Shown here: in pieces, positions 1 through 10,841 of the stretch | How the letters are laid out: every line of letters starts with the position of its first letter | How positions within the stretch are numbered: the first letter of the stretch is position 1 | NCBI GenBank assembly: GCA_023014485.1 | Contig: JAJOZX010005611.1 | Coordinates: 253,001-317,000 of the forward strand | Direction: 5' to 3' | Source of the DNA: Bathynomus jamesi | Taxonomy: Eukaryota; Arthropoda; Malacostraca; Isopoda; Cirolanidae | Length of the DNA: 64,000 nucleotides | Position numbers and translations under genes: made by a program | The notes under the pieces: generated by a model | What the model saw: the letters and a program-made list of their open reading frames with translations, nothing else | What the model was told of the DNA's origin: nothing | Database searches by the model: none

Positions 1-683
1 AGTTGATTGTTTGTCCTTTCTTCACAATGTCCACCAGAATCACCCCTTCCATGTCCCAGAAGATGGTGGCCATAACCTTTCCTGCAGAGGGAGCCGTTTT
101 GAGTTTTTTCTTGTGTAGAGAGTCTGCGTGATGCCACTCCATGGAGTGGTGTTTTGTTTCAGGTTCAAAGTGGTGTATCCAAGTCTCATTCCCAGTTACA
201 ATTCGTGAAAGGATGTCATCCCCTTCTGTATCGTATCGAACCAACAACTCAGAAGCAATTTCTTTTCTTTGGGCTTTGTGATCTTCAGTCAGTTCGCGAG
301 GAACAAACCGTGAACATACTTTTGAGTATCCCAGTTGCTGAATTATCGTATTCACATTTCCTTCACTAATTCCTAGCTCCAGTGATAGCTCGTTGTATGT
401 GACGCGCCGATTTCATCGAATGATGCTGTTAGCACGTTGTACAGTGTGAGATGTGACAGCCGATGCCGGGCGACCGCTGCGTGGCTCATCATCGAAGCTG
501 GCTCTCCCTCTCTCCGATGATCTCACACGTTTAGACCGACCAGCGTCCAACTGTGCTTCGATCAACAACAGCATCTCCGTAAACGTTTTGTAGACGTTTG
601 CGAATACTTCCAACTGTTTCCTTCTCTGCGCGTAGCCAATGTCGTAACACCGCTTCCCTTTGATCAGCGAAGTTAAGCGACAT
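1..683 (-). pseudogene. mariner-family transposase, broken, 3' end off the window
   Basis: This is a mariner-like cut-and-paste transposase read leftward. The N-terminal helix-turn-helix part begins near 683 (MSLNFADQREAV) and continues through a linker with SGRP near 460. The DDE core starts near 210 with an IVTGNETWIHHF stretch followed by PETKHHSMEW. The C-terminal third lies beyond the window. Family knowledge: the first catalytic Asp sits in TGDE; here it reads TGNE, so the residue is Asn. There is a frameshift near 550-600 and an in-frame TGA near 418. The copy is dead. No terminal inverted repeat was seen on the right side. Confidence 0.85.
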
Positions 684-1570
684 TGGGCCTGGGTAGTAGT
701 TGGGTAGGAGACTGTCCTCCGTGTCCAGATTATGTAGCGACCCGTGGTTCGGATCCCACGAAAAGCTGTAGGTCCCCTCCGTCATATGACCTTAGATGTT
801 GCGAAGGAGGTTAAACAACCCCAATCATCATTATCCTCCTTCTCTGCGGGTCTCTTTCTTTTACTGTTATATAAGGCACGAATGAGATTATTCTACATTT
901 TCCTTCTGTTGTACCCTTTTTGTGTTTATCAAGTGCTCTTTTATTGCACGATTAGGTGCCCGTTTGACTTTTGCCCCAGCAGTAAAAATTCCTTAAAAAA
1001 TGGACTGGTTCTTCTCTAAGTTTGTCCGAGGCTGTATGAATAGTATGAGTAACACCTTGAGTCGGCTGTAAAGCTGTTCCAACTCCTTGTAACTCTTTAA
1101 AAACGCTCTTTTAACACCGGAACACTTTTTATCCACTTAAGGGAACGTTAAGACTAAAAAGAATTCGTCCTATAAAATTTTAACATGTGTATTTTCAGAA
1201 ACATAAAAACTCTGTTTAAAGTATGGCAACATCTGAATTCCTTTCAAATCACATTTTAAGCGTATTTCTTTTAAAAACATTTTTGTGTTACATTTAAGGG
1301 GCAGAAAGATATATTAAATTGAACTGAATTAAATGGCCTTTATTTATAAAATAAATAAAATTTAAAAATTTGTTTTTGTTTTAACAAATAATTATGAAAT
1401 TGTACTACTTATTTTATTTAATTTGGCCCTTAAGCTTTAAGCTTTACTGCGCTCTTAATTAAAAATAAAACAGATAGTTATTATTATTATTATTAATAAT
1501 ATATAAATCATGAATAAAAATTATTAGACATGAGAGATGAACAATAACAAGTTATGTACATTTAATTCTA
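684..1570. other. AT-rich spacer without recognisable genes
   Basis: The stretch is AT-rich, with an (ATT)n run near 1480-1500. An open frame at 744-1019 has biased, low-complexity composition and matches nothing I know. Confidence 0.5.
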
Positions 1571-2337
1571 CAGGGTGTCCCATAAGTCTGGCATCATAGG
1601 AGAAATTCATATTTTTCTCTTTCTACAGGCCATAATGTCTATGCTCGGGATGCCAATTTCCCGTCCACCATTCTGTCCAGTGACGAGGCTGTTTTTTATG
1701 GAAATGGTGAGGTAAATCGACAGAACACCCGCTACTGGTCTCAAAACAACCCTCACTGGTATACCTCTTCAAAGGAACAAGGTGCATCTCGGGTGATGGT
1801 ATGGTGTGGCATTTGGAAGGATCGCATCATAGGCCCCCTCTTTTTCGATGAACATGTCACTGGAGGCACCTACCTACGTATGCTCAAGGAAGAAGCATTT
1901 CCCAGTGTCTTGAACGAAGAAGGAAATTTCCCAACATGGTTCCAGCAAGACGGCGCTCCTGCACATTACAGCACCAAGTAAGGGAATACCTGTACCAACA
2001 ATTCCCTGGTCATTGGATAGGACGTCGAGGGCCCGTGGAATGGCCAGCTAGAAGCCCGGATCTCACGCCACTAGATTTTTATCTCTGGGGCCACTTGAAA
2101 GCGCTGGTATACGCAGAGAAAATTAGGAGTGTTGAACATTTGCGGCAGCGGATTATTGGGGCAGGTAACACCATTACTCCTGACATCATTCACCGTGTGC
2201 TTGCTGACTGGGTATCACGTCTGAATTTGTGTATTGAAGACAATGGTGGACATATTGAGCACGTTCTGTAAATAAAAGCTTTTGGTTTGCCTTTTTTTAT
2301 TATTTTTCCTATGATGCCAGACTTATGGGACACCCTG
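1571..2337 (+). mobile_element. DD41D-type Tc1/mariner element, internally deleted, intact 31-bp TIRs
   Basis: Perfect 31-bp terminal inverted repeats start with CAGGGTGTCCCATAAGTC at 1571 and end at 2337. They are flanked by TA at 1569-1570 and 2338-2339, the Tc1/mariner target duplication. The left TIR runs almost straight into the middle of the transposase, so the DNA-binding N-terminal half has been deleted. Identical TIRs suggest a fairly recent insertion of an already deleted copy. Confidence 0.9.
1630..2271 (+). pseudogene. DD41D transposase, N-terminally truncated and frameshifted
   Basis: The catalytic core is visible. The first Asp lies in LSSDEAVFYG, the second in FQQDGAPAHY, and the third in SPDLTPLDFYLWG. 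There are 41 residues between the second and third Asp, as in the 'rosa'-type DD41D group of Tc1/mariner elements. The reading frame breaks near 1977, just after the second Asp; the downstream frame runs to a stop at 2271 and ends in GGHIEHVL, a typical C-terminus. There is no helix-turn-helix region. The protein is not expected to be active, although the TIRs could be mobilised in trans. Confidence 0.85.
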
Positions 2338-2397
2338 TAGATTACACACGAGAAATGAATAAGCATTGAGTAATGTACATTTAATCCTAGATTTGTA

Positions 2398-2557
2398 TTA
2401 GTATTCCATTATTAATCGAGCTTTCAACTTGGTTTTAAACGAATTTACATTCACAATATTTTTTATATCAACTTTTAAATCATTCCACAATTTCAGTCCA
2501 ATGAGAATGGATGTTTTGAGATGAAGACAATCTAAATTGAGGAATAATATGTTTTGA
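2398..2557 (-). pseudogene. LINE reverse-transcriptase C-terminal tail fragment
   Basis: Read leftward, the fragment contains GLKLWNDLKVDIK followed about 10 residues later by SFKTKLK. That is the conserved C-terminal tail pattern (LWNxLPxxIK...FKxxLK) of CR1/Jockey-like non-LTR retrotransposons. The rest of the element is missing. It lies between two DNA transposons. Confidence 0.6.
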
Positions 2558-2859
2558 TCTAAACCCTTTTGATTTTAATTGCATCACGTAGACAAATTGT
2601 CAAACATACACAATTTTAAGCCTAAATGTATTCTAGCATGATGCTATGATCCAGGTAGTGTTTTGTCATACAGAGCATGGGTACCAGCTACTAATTAACG
2701 GTAAGTTCGATTGAGCATGCGCATCTACAGCCAATCGACAAGTTCCACGAGATCAACTATACCAGCTTCAATGCCCGTCCGATCTTCATACTAGCAGAAC
2801 ATTAAGTATGAAGGTGGGTCATGGATGTAATTCCTCGTAAGCGTTCTAAAATAATTATC

Positions 2860-3845
2860 TTGGCTGACCACACTCCAAGAAGCCAGAGGGAGATCGCAAA
2901 GTTTGTGATGTTGATTAGAGTACAGTGTCCAGAATCTTGAAGAACCGTGAATCATCTGGGAGCACATCACCCAAACGAAGAGGTAGATGCGGAAGAAAAC
3001 GAAAAACATCTGCTCGTGATGATCGATTTCTTCTCGGTCAAAGTAAAAAGGATCCTTGGAAGACCAGTGATGCCTTAGGAAAAGATCTTTCTGCCGTTGG
3101 AGTAACAGTTAGCTCAAGTACTGTCCGCCGCCGTTTGATTGCTCGTGAAAGATTCGCGAGAAAACCAATAAAAAAGCAGCTTGTAACGCTTCAAATGAAA
3201 AAGAAAAGGTTAGATTGGGCTAAAAAGTACAAAAACAAGACAAATGAAGAGTGGCGCATTGTAATCTTTTCAGATGAGTCATTTCTTTGTGCAGGGATAG
3301 CTAAGTCAGCAAGTGCGTCGAGCGGTGAGTAAACCACTGAGAGAGTATCATGTGGATCAATGTGTAAAATATCTTCAAAAGATGATGTTCTGGGGCTCTT
3401 TCAGCTATTATGGTATTCGTTCACTACATCTTGTTGAAGGAATGATGAGATCTCAATATATTGAAAGAAATTTGATTCCCAAGTTGACTAAGAGGTTTCC
3501 GAATGGAGATGTTTTCCAGCAAGACTTAACGCCATGTCACTTTTCAAAAATTATGACCGAGTTTTTCAGACTTTCCAAAGAGAACAACATTCAAGTGTTA
3601 CATTGGCTGGGGAACTCTTCCTGATTTAAACCCAATTGAGAATCTGTAGGATATTGCGAAATCAAGAATTAGAAAAAAAGCATTGTAAGACAATGACAAA
3701 CTGATACAGGCAATAAATGCAGTGTGGTAGAGATGAACAGACTGCAACAGACTGTACTCACTCAGTAGACTCAATGCCAAACCGTTTCCAACAAGAGAAA
3801 AAAAGTCGTGATGGTCATGTACTAGAATTACAATTGCCATTGTTA
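2860..3845 (+). pseudogene. Tc1-family transposase, many frame breaks
   Basis: The pairing domain includes TVSRILKN and, further on, VSSSTVRRRL, the second helix-turn-helix. The catalytic domain shows the first Asp in FSDES near 3275, the second in FQQDLTPCH near 3530, and the Glu in DLNPIENL near 3640. These are the DD34E landmarks of Tc1. Frames break near 2910, 3300 and 3612, and stop codons follow the PIEN motif. I could not find convincing TIRs, so the element boundaries are uncertain. Confidence 0.85.
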
Positions 3846-4527
3846 AGATGTTAATAAAAGTTGAACAAATTCATAGTTATCTTTTATCCCGTTTTTCTTG
3901 TTGATGCAATTAATATGTACGGTCCTGTGCAATAGTCGCGCTCCACCCCTGTTTAGCCCTCTCCAAGATGTGGTAGCAACGCAGTCACTCCCTCCCCCGA
4001 CCCTCACTCCCTCCTTCTCCTCCTCCCCCTCTCGGGTGTTGTCATAGCAATCTTTTATTTTTTGAAAACCAATGACTGAATAAATATATTGTTCACTGTA
4101 GTTTTGGTGGAAATGCTAGGACGACGATGTTTTTTATTTATGAATTATTCCTAAATTTAGGAAATAGAGTAGTTATGTTATTTCACAAACGTGGGATACT
4201 TTAAAAGCTTTCAATCATAGGATTTTGATGTGGCCACGTTATAGTTAAAGTGTAAGATAAGTTGTAGTATCGACTTTTCCTCCAAGCAATAACATTTTTG
4301 TTTAAAGTCCATACATCATCAATAAATGATTATCCAGAGAAAGATCTATCCATGGAGAGATAATGATAACAGTTCAATTTTTTATTACAAAATAAACATG
4401 AATCAAGTAAATTTAGGGATTTTCTAAAGAACATACAAAACAATGTTCAAATTATAGGACCTGACAGTTGTTCGAGTAAATTAATATATATTTACTACAC
4501 AACCATAACATTATCATACACAATTAC
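3846..4527. other. AT-rich spacer with a C-rich patch
   Basis: A CT-rich segment (about 3950-4035) precedes ordinary AT-rich sequence. No ORF, RNA gene or repeat was recognised. Confidence 0.4.
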
Positions 4528-5227
4528 TTAATACTTGGTCCATCCTCCATTATTATTAATGACCTCTCGTAGCCTATTTGGAACAGATGCCACGTGATTG
4601 TAGATGACTTGTGGGTTCATGCGGAAAAGTTCCCACTCTGCCATGGTGTGTTCCAGCAGGTGCCGAGATGTCCGCTCCTGCCCAGGCTCTCAAGCGTTAA
4701 CCACATTTGCTCACACATTTTCAATGGGGTTTAGTCACACCTCTTGGTGGGTCAGTTCAGCAGCTCGACATCTCTCTGTTCCTGAAACCACCGTTTGATG
4801 ATCCTGGCAGTATGAACAGGGCAATTATCCTGCGAAAAGAAATTAGCAAAACTTGAGAGTTCACATTTCATCCATACTTTTTCGAAGTTGCCTTAAGAGG
4901 ACGCAAAAATAAATAAATAAAAATAAAGGTACATTTAAAATTGCATTTAAAACTACATTTACTAATGTCTTCCTTTAATCATATTACCTTAAAATATACA
5001 CTGCTTGACTTTAAGTCATTTTCTTGAGAGCATATTCTGTGTAATGAAAATAATATAGTTGTATTACTTACCTGCATAAATATAATCCGCTCAGGATGGG
5101 GCAAAGCGTATGTCTTTACGGTTGGCAGCATCACCTCATCCAGTATCTCTAAATACTGGTCGGCTATAAACCTCCCGTTAATTTCTGCCAGCTCTCCATT
5201 GCCGTACAGGTGCACCCATCCCCACAC
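4528..5227 (-). pseudogene. Tc1/mariner-type DDE transposase remnant with a spliceosomal-type intron
   Basis: Exon 1 (5227-5072) encodes VWGWVHLYGNGELAEI and ends in ERIIFMQ. It is followed by a consensus donor, CAG|GTAAGTAA. The acceptor is TTTCTTTTCGCAG at 4830, and exon 2 (4829-4528) resumes in phase with DNCPVHTARI, which carries the second catalytic Asp. The intron is 242 bp (4830-5071). Exon 2 then shows NPIENV, the catalytic Glu region, and ends in REVINNNGGWTKY with a stop at 4528. Exon 2 carries three TGG-to-TGA changes and one single-base deletion, so the copy is dead. The part containing the first catalytic Asp was not found upstream. Confidence 0.7.
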
Positions 5228-5477
5228 GTATTACCTGGGTTGGGTCGCCCAAGTTACGTCACTACCATATACGAGCTGTAAGTCGTTTCCCTTTTACCCT
5301 ACTTTAACCCATTTCTTATATTTAGGTATACCATAATAACTGAGATAAGTGAATATAATAATTACAAGAAACACTAATTCAGGTAGGCTAAAACGATATG
5401 CGGCAGTGAACGAACAATAATAAGTAATTAAGCCCAATAATAACTGAGGTAATGAGAGTATAGTGGTCAGAAAGAGA

Positions 5478-5884
5478 CCAGGTTCTTAATAAATCTAGGA
5501 TTGGAATTTAAAAGTTACACTTGTGGTTAGGATAAAGAAATTTTTAAAAAATGCACTGGAATGATCGGGGAAATCAGTATCAAATGATACCTTATTGCTC
5601 GTTTTTAGATGACAAAGATACTTTTTCAAGCGTTGTTAGCGGAGTTTCCCCAAACAACAGTGCAGTACCGTCACGTCATATAAGGAATAAAAGAGTATTA
5701 TACAGAGTTAGTAAAACCCGTTTAGGGACTACATTTATGATATAATGTACAGTTGCGCTCATTATTCTTAGGACACGCTTGAGAGCAGATAGCGACACCT
5801 GGCATAGATTTGTTTTGTGACCAGGTTCTTAATAAATCTATGATTGGAATTTAAAAGTTACACTTAGTGGTTAGGATAAAGAAA
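5478..5884. repeat. Direct repeat pair of about 66 bp
   Basis: Near-identical segments at 5478-5545 and 5819-5884 both begin GACCAGGTTCTTAATAAATC and both run into A-rich sequence. They are about 341 bp apart. The origin is unknown; they could be the two ends of a small element or a local duplication. Confidence 0.6.
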
Positions 5885-6269
5885 ATTAATAAAAAAAAAA
5901 TGTTAATTATATTTATAATGAAAACTATGTTACTAATTAAATGGGTATAACAAAAGGATATATAATTAAACTATACGGAAATTAACTTAAATGAATGGCT
6001 AGAGTGACGAAATGAAATTGACCAAATATAAATGACAAAAAAAAGATAAATGATCATATAAATATGGGCAGGAAAGCTTATTGCTCAAGTTAGGATATAA
6101 GTCAGGACTAGAGGCTAAAAAAAAAAAAAACCAAAATGGAATCTGGTGGATGCTGAGATGTAGACTAGACTCCAAGTATATTTCTCTTATCAGTGAATTA
6201 TTGACAAAAGAATGTTTTTTCTTTGCCGATGTGGTATCGGAGAGTACCAGCATTCAGAAAGAACCTTAT

Positions 6270-6370
6270 AAGTAGTGATGCACCGGAGCTCCGGCTCCGG
6301 CCGAGCAGGAGTTCCGGCCATTTTAGAAAACCTCCTGCTCCGGCCGGAGGTCTCACTAAACCCGGAGGTG
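6270..6370. repeat. GC-rich hAT-like terminus with internal inverted repeats
   Basis: The block begins TAGTGATGCACCGGAGCTCC and contains opposed CCGGAG/CTCCGG motifs. TAGNGATGCRCCG is a common hAT terminal pattern, and a related start occurs at 62787. No partner end or 8-bp target duplication was identified, so this is probably a solo end. Confidence 0.4.
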
Positions 6371-6460
6371 CCAAGTACACCAAACTCAATCCTGACAACT
6401 TTTAGTTTTAATTCTATAAAATTATAAAACCTCATTTCTGCACCTATCCGAATATTTCAG

Positions 6461-6850
6461 TTCTCGGATGACTGTAATAATTTATTTTATGAGTGATCAG
6501 TGATTGTATTAATATTTCAGTTCTCAGTGAACTGTAATAATAGTTTATTTTATGAGTGATCAGTGATTGTATTAATATTTCAGTTCTCAGTGAACTGTAA
6601 TAATAATTTATTTTATGAGTGATCAGTGATTGTATTATTTCAGTTCTCAGTGAACTGTAATAATAATTTATTTTATGAGTGATCAGTGATTGTATTAATA
6701 TTTCAGTTCTCAGTGAACTGTAATAATAATTTATTTTATGAGTGATCAGTGATTGTATTAATATTTCAGTTCTCAGTGAACCGTAATAATAATTTATTTT
6801 ATGAGTGATCAGTGATTGTATTAATATTTCAGTTCTCAGTGACTGTAAAA
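6461..6850. repeat. Minisatellite, period 60-63 bp, seven units
   Basis: Units start with TTCTC at about 6461, 6521, 6584, 6644, 6707, 6770 and 6833. The unit contains the hairpin-forming motif CAGTTCTCAGTGAACTG and the palindrome TGATCA. Units differ by small indels; the first and last are the most diverged. Confidence 0.9.
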
Positions 6851-7090
6851 ATTTTATTTGATATAGGCTGCTTTACTCAGCATTCAGCAAGATATCCTAA
6901 GTTTCATAATCTGAGGATATTCTGTTTAATGGAAATTTTTAGAGAAATTAGCACACACAAAGCTTAGAAAGTAGACTTTTATAAAGTTTAGGTTATTAAA
7001 GACCGGACGCACGTCTGGACGGTTCGAGCTCAGAGATGACTATGAGCAGCCGGTGCGCGGTTTGTCACGGAGACAGGTGTGGGAAATGAG

Positions 7091-8000
7091 TCACACGGGT
7101 GAGTCATACCAAGCGTTAACGTTTCGTGTACAGATTTGTTCCAACTTGAAAGAGTCATGTGAATACTTGTGCCCCATTATACTGGGCAACCGTTTACAGA
7201 ACTTTTCCATCTGCGATACACGAAGTAATATCGGCTTTAATGTTTTATCATTCCCACTCCCCAGAATGCGCACCAGACATTTTCGTTCAGGGTGATTTTC
7301 AGGAACTAAGCACATTTTATTCACACTCCGGCGCACTATTTGAAAGAAACATGTGCCCATATTTATCCTTTTTGCCTAGCAAGCGATACTTGTCTCTAAA
7401 TTCAATTAAAACCTCACGCAGACCTTTAGCCACAACCTCACTGCAAACCTCGTCATGATATATTTTAATGTAGTGGTAAAAATATTTCAGATTGTCCATT
7501 ATGACAAGATTTACATTCTCAGCCGCAGTGTACGAGTACTCGGTATGATGCAGCATGACATAATACCGCTTGTCATACCAATCATCAACAAGACTCACTA
7601 ACCATACCCGTTGCTTCTCTTCTGCACGTGTTGTTTCTTCCTTAACTGTATATCTAAGCTTTTATGCAGTTTAGTCCTACAACATAGTCCATTACATCGT
7701 TTGTACCACGAAATCCTGCATTGCTCTCGCCAGAATAGCCGTAGAGTATTTAAACCTCTTGTTTCTCAAGCTTCGCACGGTTCACTGTCGTCTTAAAAGC
7801 CTCAAAGGATGGAGGAATAGGGATTCTTTGAGTGTTCAGCACATCTTCAGACTTTAGCGAGTACCACTTCATAAACGTCGAACACGCAATGTTAAAGGTA
7901 GCCACCATTATTTTTCGTCTATGTGAGATTTCTTGAAATACACGTCTAAGATCCAGGGCTTGCAGCGGTCAACTGAGCACGCAGAAGTAGAGATATGCTC
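7091..8000 (-). other. Unidentified decayed coding sequence left of the Polinton polymerase
   Basis: Two overlapping open frames read leftward. One (7598-7317) contains DDWYDKRYYVML and LREVLIEFRDKYRLLGKK; the other (7360-7091) contains MEKFCKRLPSIMGHKYSHD. A third stretch near 7910-7770 contains CSTFMKWYSLKSEDVL. Composition looks like real protein and lacks simple-repeat bias. The strand matches the adjacent Polinton polymerase, so these may be Polinton accessory genes or another endogenous virus remnant. I do not recognise the family. Confidence 0.35.
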
Positions 8001-8069
8001 AGGTAGTTTAGCATGAGTCACGTGACCTTTCTTCGATCATACAGGGAGGCGGAGCTTAGGTCTTTTTCT

Positions 8070-8072
<3 letters not shown>

Positions 8073-8114
<42 letters not shown>

Positions 8115-8249
8115 GGAGAAAATGAAATGCTAACTCAAACACGATTTATTTAATAAACATATCATCGAATGATTCAAGGTATATATCTTCAAGTACGTGT
8201 AATAAATAAAATAAACATATCGTTAATAAGTAAATAGACATATATACTG

Positions 8250-8300
<51 letters not shown>
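8073..8300. repeat. (CA)n and (TA)n microsatellites
   Basis: A (CA)20 run lies at about 8073-8112 and a (TA)n run at about 8256-8299. The second directly abuts a PLE terminal fragment. Confidence 0.95.
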
Positions 8301-8301
<1 letters not shown>

Positions 8302-8372
8302 TGAAAAACCACGAAGGAAAGGAAACACAGAATGGTGCTCAAGCGCTTTCGTCTAGTGACATCCTCATATTT
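8301..8372 (-). repeat. Penelope-like element terminal fragment
   Basis: The segment matches the terminal pLTR of the PLE at 54-57 kb. It shares ACCACGAAGGAAA, CACAGAATGGTGCTC and GCGCTTTCGTCTA motifs in the same order. The ribozyme-like core on the minus strand reads ATGAGGA instead of CTGAGGA, so the conserved C is lost. It is bounded on the left by (TA)n and on the right by the Polinton polymerase stop codon. Confidence 0.8.
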
Positions 8373-9830
8373 ATAACAATCGAGGGTTATGATAACCAAA
8401 GGGTACGGTATCATAGGTACCAGGCACCTGGTAACGTTTCCTATAGGTGTTACGACACACTTTCGTACCCCTAAGTTCCTTCACACACCCCAGCTTCTGG
8501 GTCCGAAAATTGTGGGTCCCTACAGTTAGTTGGGGGGTTTGGTCGCCCTCATCTTCCAAGCACACTAGCTCCTTCAACGAATTAAAGTTAACGATCCGAC
8601 GGTTCGCCTGGTTTAGCGTGATGCCTTTAACCTTCACGATATATTTCACCTCCTCCCAACCCTCAACCGTACCCCATAGTTTTAGGGCCTGTTAAGACAA
8701 AAGAGTCGGCGTATGCGATGTCACCATACTCATCCTTGATCTCATCAGTCAACTCTCCAAGGAATTCCACAATAGTCGGCATGACGATCATCCATTCGAA
8801 ATATAACTATACGAGCATTCATTTCCTGTTCTACACTTCTCAGCTCTTCAGGACCCATATTACATTCAAACTCAAGCTTGCAATCTGAAGCCAGTTTACG
8901 GGCACGCTGCACAACCGTAGGCAACTAAATTTTTCTGGCCCCCGTATTTAGTACAGTAAACATACGGGCCAAGACTAACGCTATAAAGCCGCAACCACGA
9001 TCGGTGTTTATATGCCGTCTGTAAATTGCCTAAGAATTGAAGTTAAGAGTATAAGGTGTGGCACTATGACACGCAACACGGAATACACGGTCAATATCTA
9101 CCGTGAAGTTGTCCATATTGAAGGATGTACTACTATGAGAGGCCTGCATTATACGACCTAATATATATTCTATATCTACAGCGGCCAAGCGTCTGAATGG
9201 TGTTACTACCCCAAAATCATCTACATTCCCGTCATCTGACCCAAACCCGAAGTTCAGCCTCGTTCTGACTTCACGTTCGTCGCGGTTCTGAAGGGCAAAC
9301 TCCACACTACGTTCAACTAAGCGTCGCGGACTGTATTCAACACCATTGCTATACAAGGAACTAGGGTCAACTCTGAATACGTACCGATATCTAGTCAGGG
9401 CTGGGGTGGGGCTGGCGGTGTGCACCAGTTCGAATGTTATACCATCCTCTACAGAACAAGATGCTGCTGCTGTTGTGGAGGATGTGCTCGAAATTGAACA
9501 GGAATAAGGGGACGTATTTTTATTTGAGGAAGGATCTAGTGTGGGGGTTGTGTCGTAAGACGTAGAGGGTTGGGGCTCTATTACTGAGAGTCTAACAACA
9601 GGTGCACTCCTGGCACGCTTTATAGCTGACGTGGAAGGTTCTACATCATGCCTCCGCTTTGAACTGTTGCGGGGTGGTGCTACAGTTGTCGCTGGTGTGG
9701 ATTCGTCAGCGGGGATGGAGTCTGTGACCACAACTAAACTCTCATCACAATCGTCTGTAATTTCGATGATGGGGACATGATGCTGTACCTCGTCGTCATT
9801 CACGATTCTGTGGAAGAAGAGGAAAAACAA
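8371..9830 (-). pseudogene. Polinton family B DNA polymerase (protein-primed), centre deleted
   Basis: The N-terminal region (9830-9030) has a Ser/Thr/Pro-rich linker and then the conserved pre-exonuclease domain with PFRRLAAVDIEYILGRI. It continues with breaks into a CGFIALVLARMF stretch near 8980 and RARKLASDCKLEF near 8900. Around 8787 the sequence jumps directly to the C-terminus: FLGELTDEI, YADSFVLTGPKTMGY, then KVKGITLN and finally YDTVPFGYH before the stop at 8371. These are Polinton PolB landmarks. The 3'-5' exonuclease motifs and the palm motifs expected between them are absent. A CAG acceptor-like site with a long pyrimidine tract lies at about 9806-9826, so the real start may be in an upstream exon. 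Confidence 0.8.
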
Positions 9831-9892
9831 GACTATAGAATATAAGGAACACCACTTAAATTTTTATTATATTTTGTAAATGACCCACTTAG

Positions 9893-10526
9893 GAGTGTGA
9901 CGTGTTAGAGATAGATTCCGTAGGTTCACCAGCCCATCCACGTGTATTATATCTGGCCCTACAGGATGTGGTAAAATTGTGTTTATGCTTAAAATCATTA
10001 AAGATAAGGGAGAGATGTTCTCAAAATTTGTGCATAAAGTTATTTGGTGCTATTCGACGTATCAATCAGTATTTAACGAGTACCAAGATGATATTCTGTT
10101 CCATAAAGGTGTATATGACGTTAATTCGTAAAAGGGAAATGAACATACAGTCTGTGTAATTGACGATCTCATGTTGGAAATGGATAAAACCTTTGCCGAG
10201 ACATTTACAGTGTTCTCCCACCATCTTAACATAAGCGTGTTCTTCATCAATCAAAATTTTTCAAAAACAGATACATGGGCGATGTATCGTTAAATACACA
10301 ATATCTAGTCTTATTCGCACAACGTAGAGATGTGTCACAAATTGGGATATTAGCCAATCAAATGTTCCTGAATCAGCGTAAGGAGTTTTTGGAAGTTTAT
10401 AAAGAAGCTACAAGTCGACGTTATGGATATTTGCTTTGTGACCTTCACCCGCGAAACACGTTTAAGTTGCTTCTAAGAACGAATATATTCCCAAACGAGC
10501 CTGAAACGGTAAATATTCCAGAATGA
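9893..10526 (+). pseudogene. Polinton packaging ATPase (FtsK/HerA, A32-like)
   Basis: The Walker A motif is SGPTGCGK near 9950, with Ile where Ser or Thr normally follows. Walker B is VCVIDDLM near 10165, and ISVFFINQN follows near 10235. The C-terminal part runs in a good frame from 10275 to 10526 and includes LVLFAQRRD and ILANQMF. The order fits A32-type genome-packaging ATPases of Polintons and large DNA viruses. An in-frame stop (about 10129) and frameshifts near 10150 and 10265 break it. It lies divergent from the polymerase with a gap of only about 60 bp. Confidence 0.85.
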
Positions 10527-10659
10527 CAAAGAAGCTAAAGAAATAAAATGAATTAATAAAAATCTACCATCGATTACCCCGGGCAATGCAACAGATGTTT
10601 GTTAAAAATATCGACTCAGACTTTTTAAAATGAATCTGTGAAATCTGTCTTAACGTTAC

Positions 10660-10838
10660 AAAATGTAATGTATCAATGAAACCCCTCAGAAGGCTCGCCT
10701 CCGTCGTTACAAGAACATAATACGTACAATCGCTCGTAAAAGTCAAACTGTAGGGAAGAAAAAACGAATTATTGTACAAAGAGGGGAATCATTCCTACCC
10801 ATCTTATTTTCAGTTTGGGGGCCTTTATGACTAGATTA
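10660..10838 (+). pseudogene. Small basic Polinton protein, C-terminal end cut off by a mariner insertion
   Basis: The frame shows KARLRRYKNIIRTIARK, then GKKKRIIVQRGESFLPILF, then a stop at the mariner insertion. A basic stretch followed by IVQRGGFLP-like sequence and a hydrophobic Gly-rich tail is typical of a small Polinton protein. The expected hydrophobic tail is missing because another element starts at 10842. Function is inferred from position and composition only. Confidence 0.5.
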
Positions 10839-10841
10839 ATA

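Noticed and set aside
744..1019. 91-codon ORF rich in Leu/Phe
   Set aside because: Biased composition, no homology recognised and no splice or promoter context.
6461..6850. CRISPR-like array of regular repeats
   Set aside because: The whole 60-63 bp unit repeats, so there are no unique spacers, and the genome is eukaryotic.
8146..8414. ORFs rich in Ile-Tyr repeats (also at 19120, 20938, 38636, 40578, 44613, 48019, 50790)
   Set aside because: They are translations of (TA)n tracts, not proteins.
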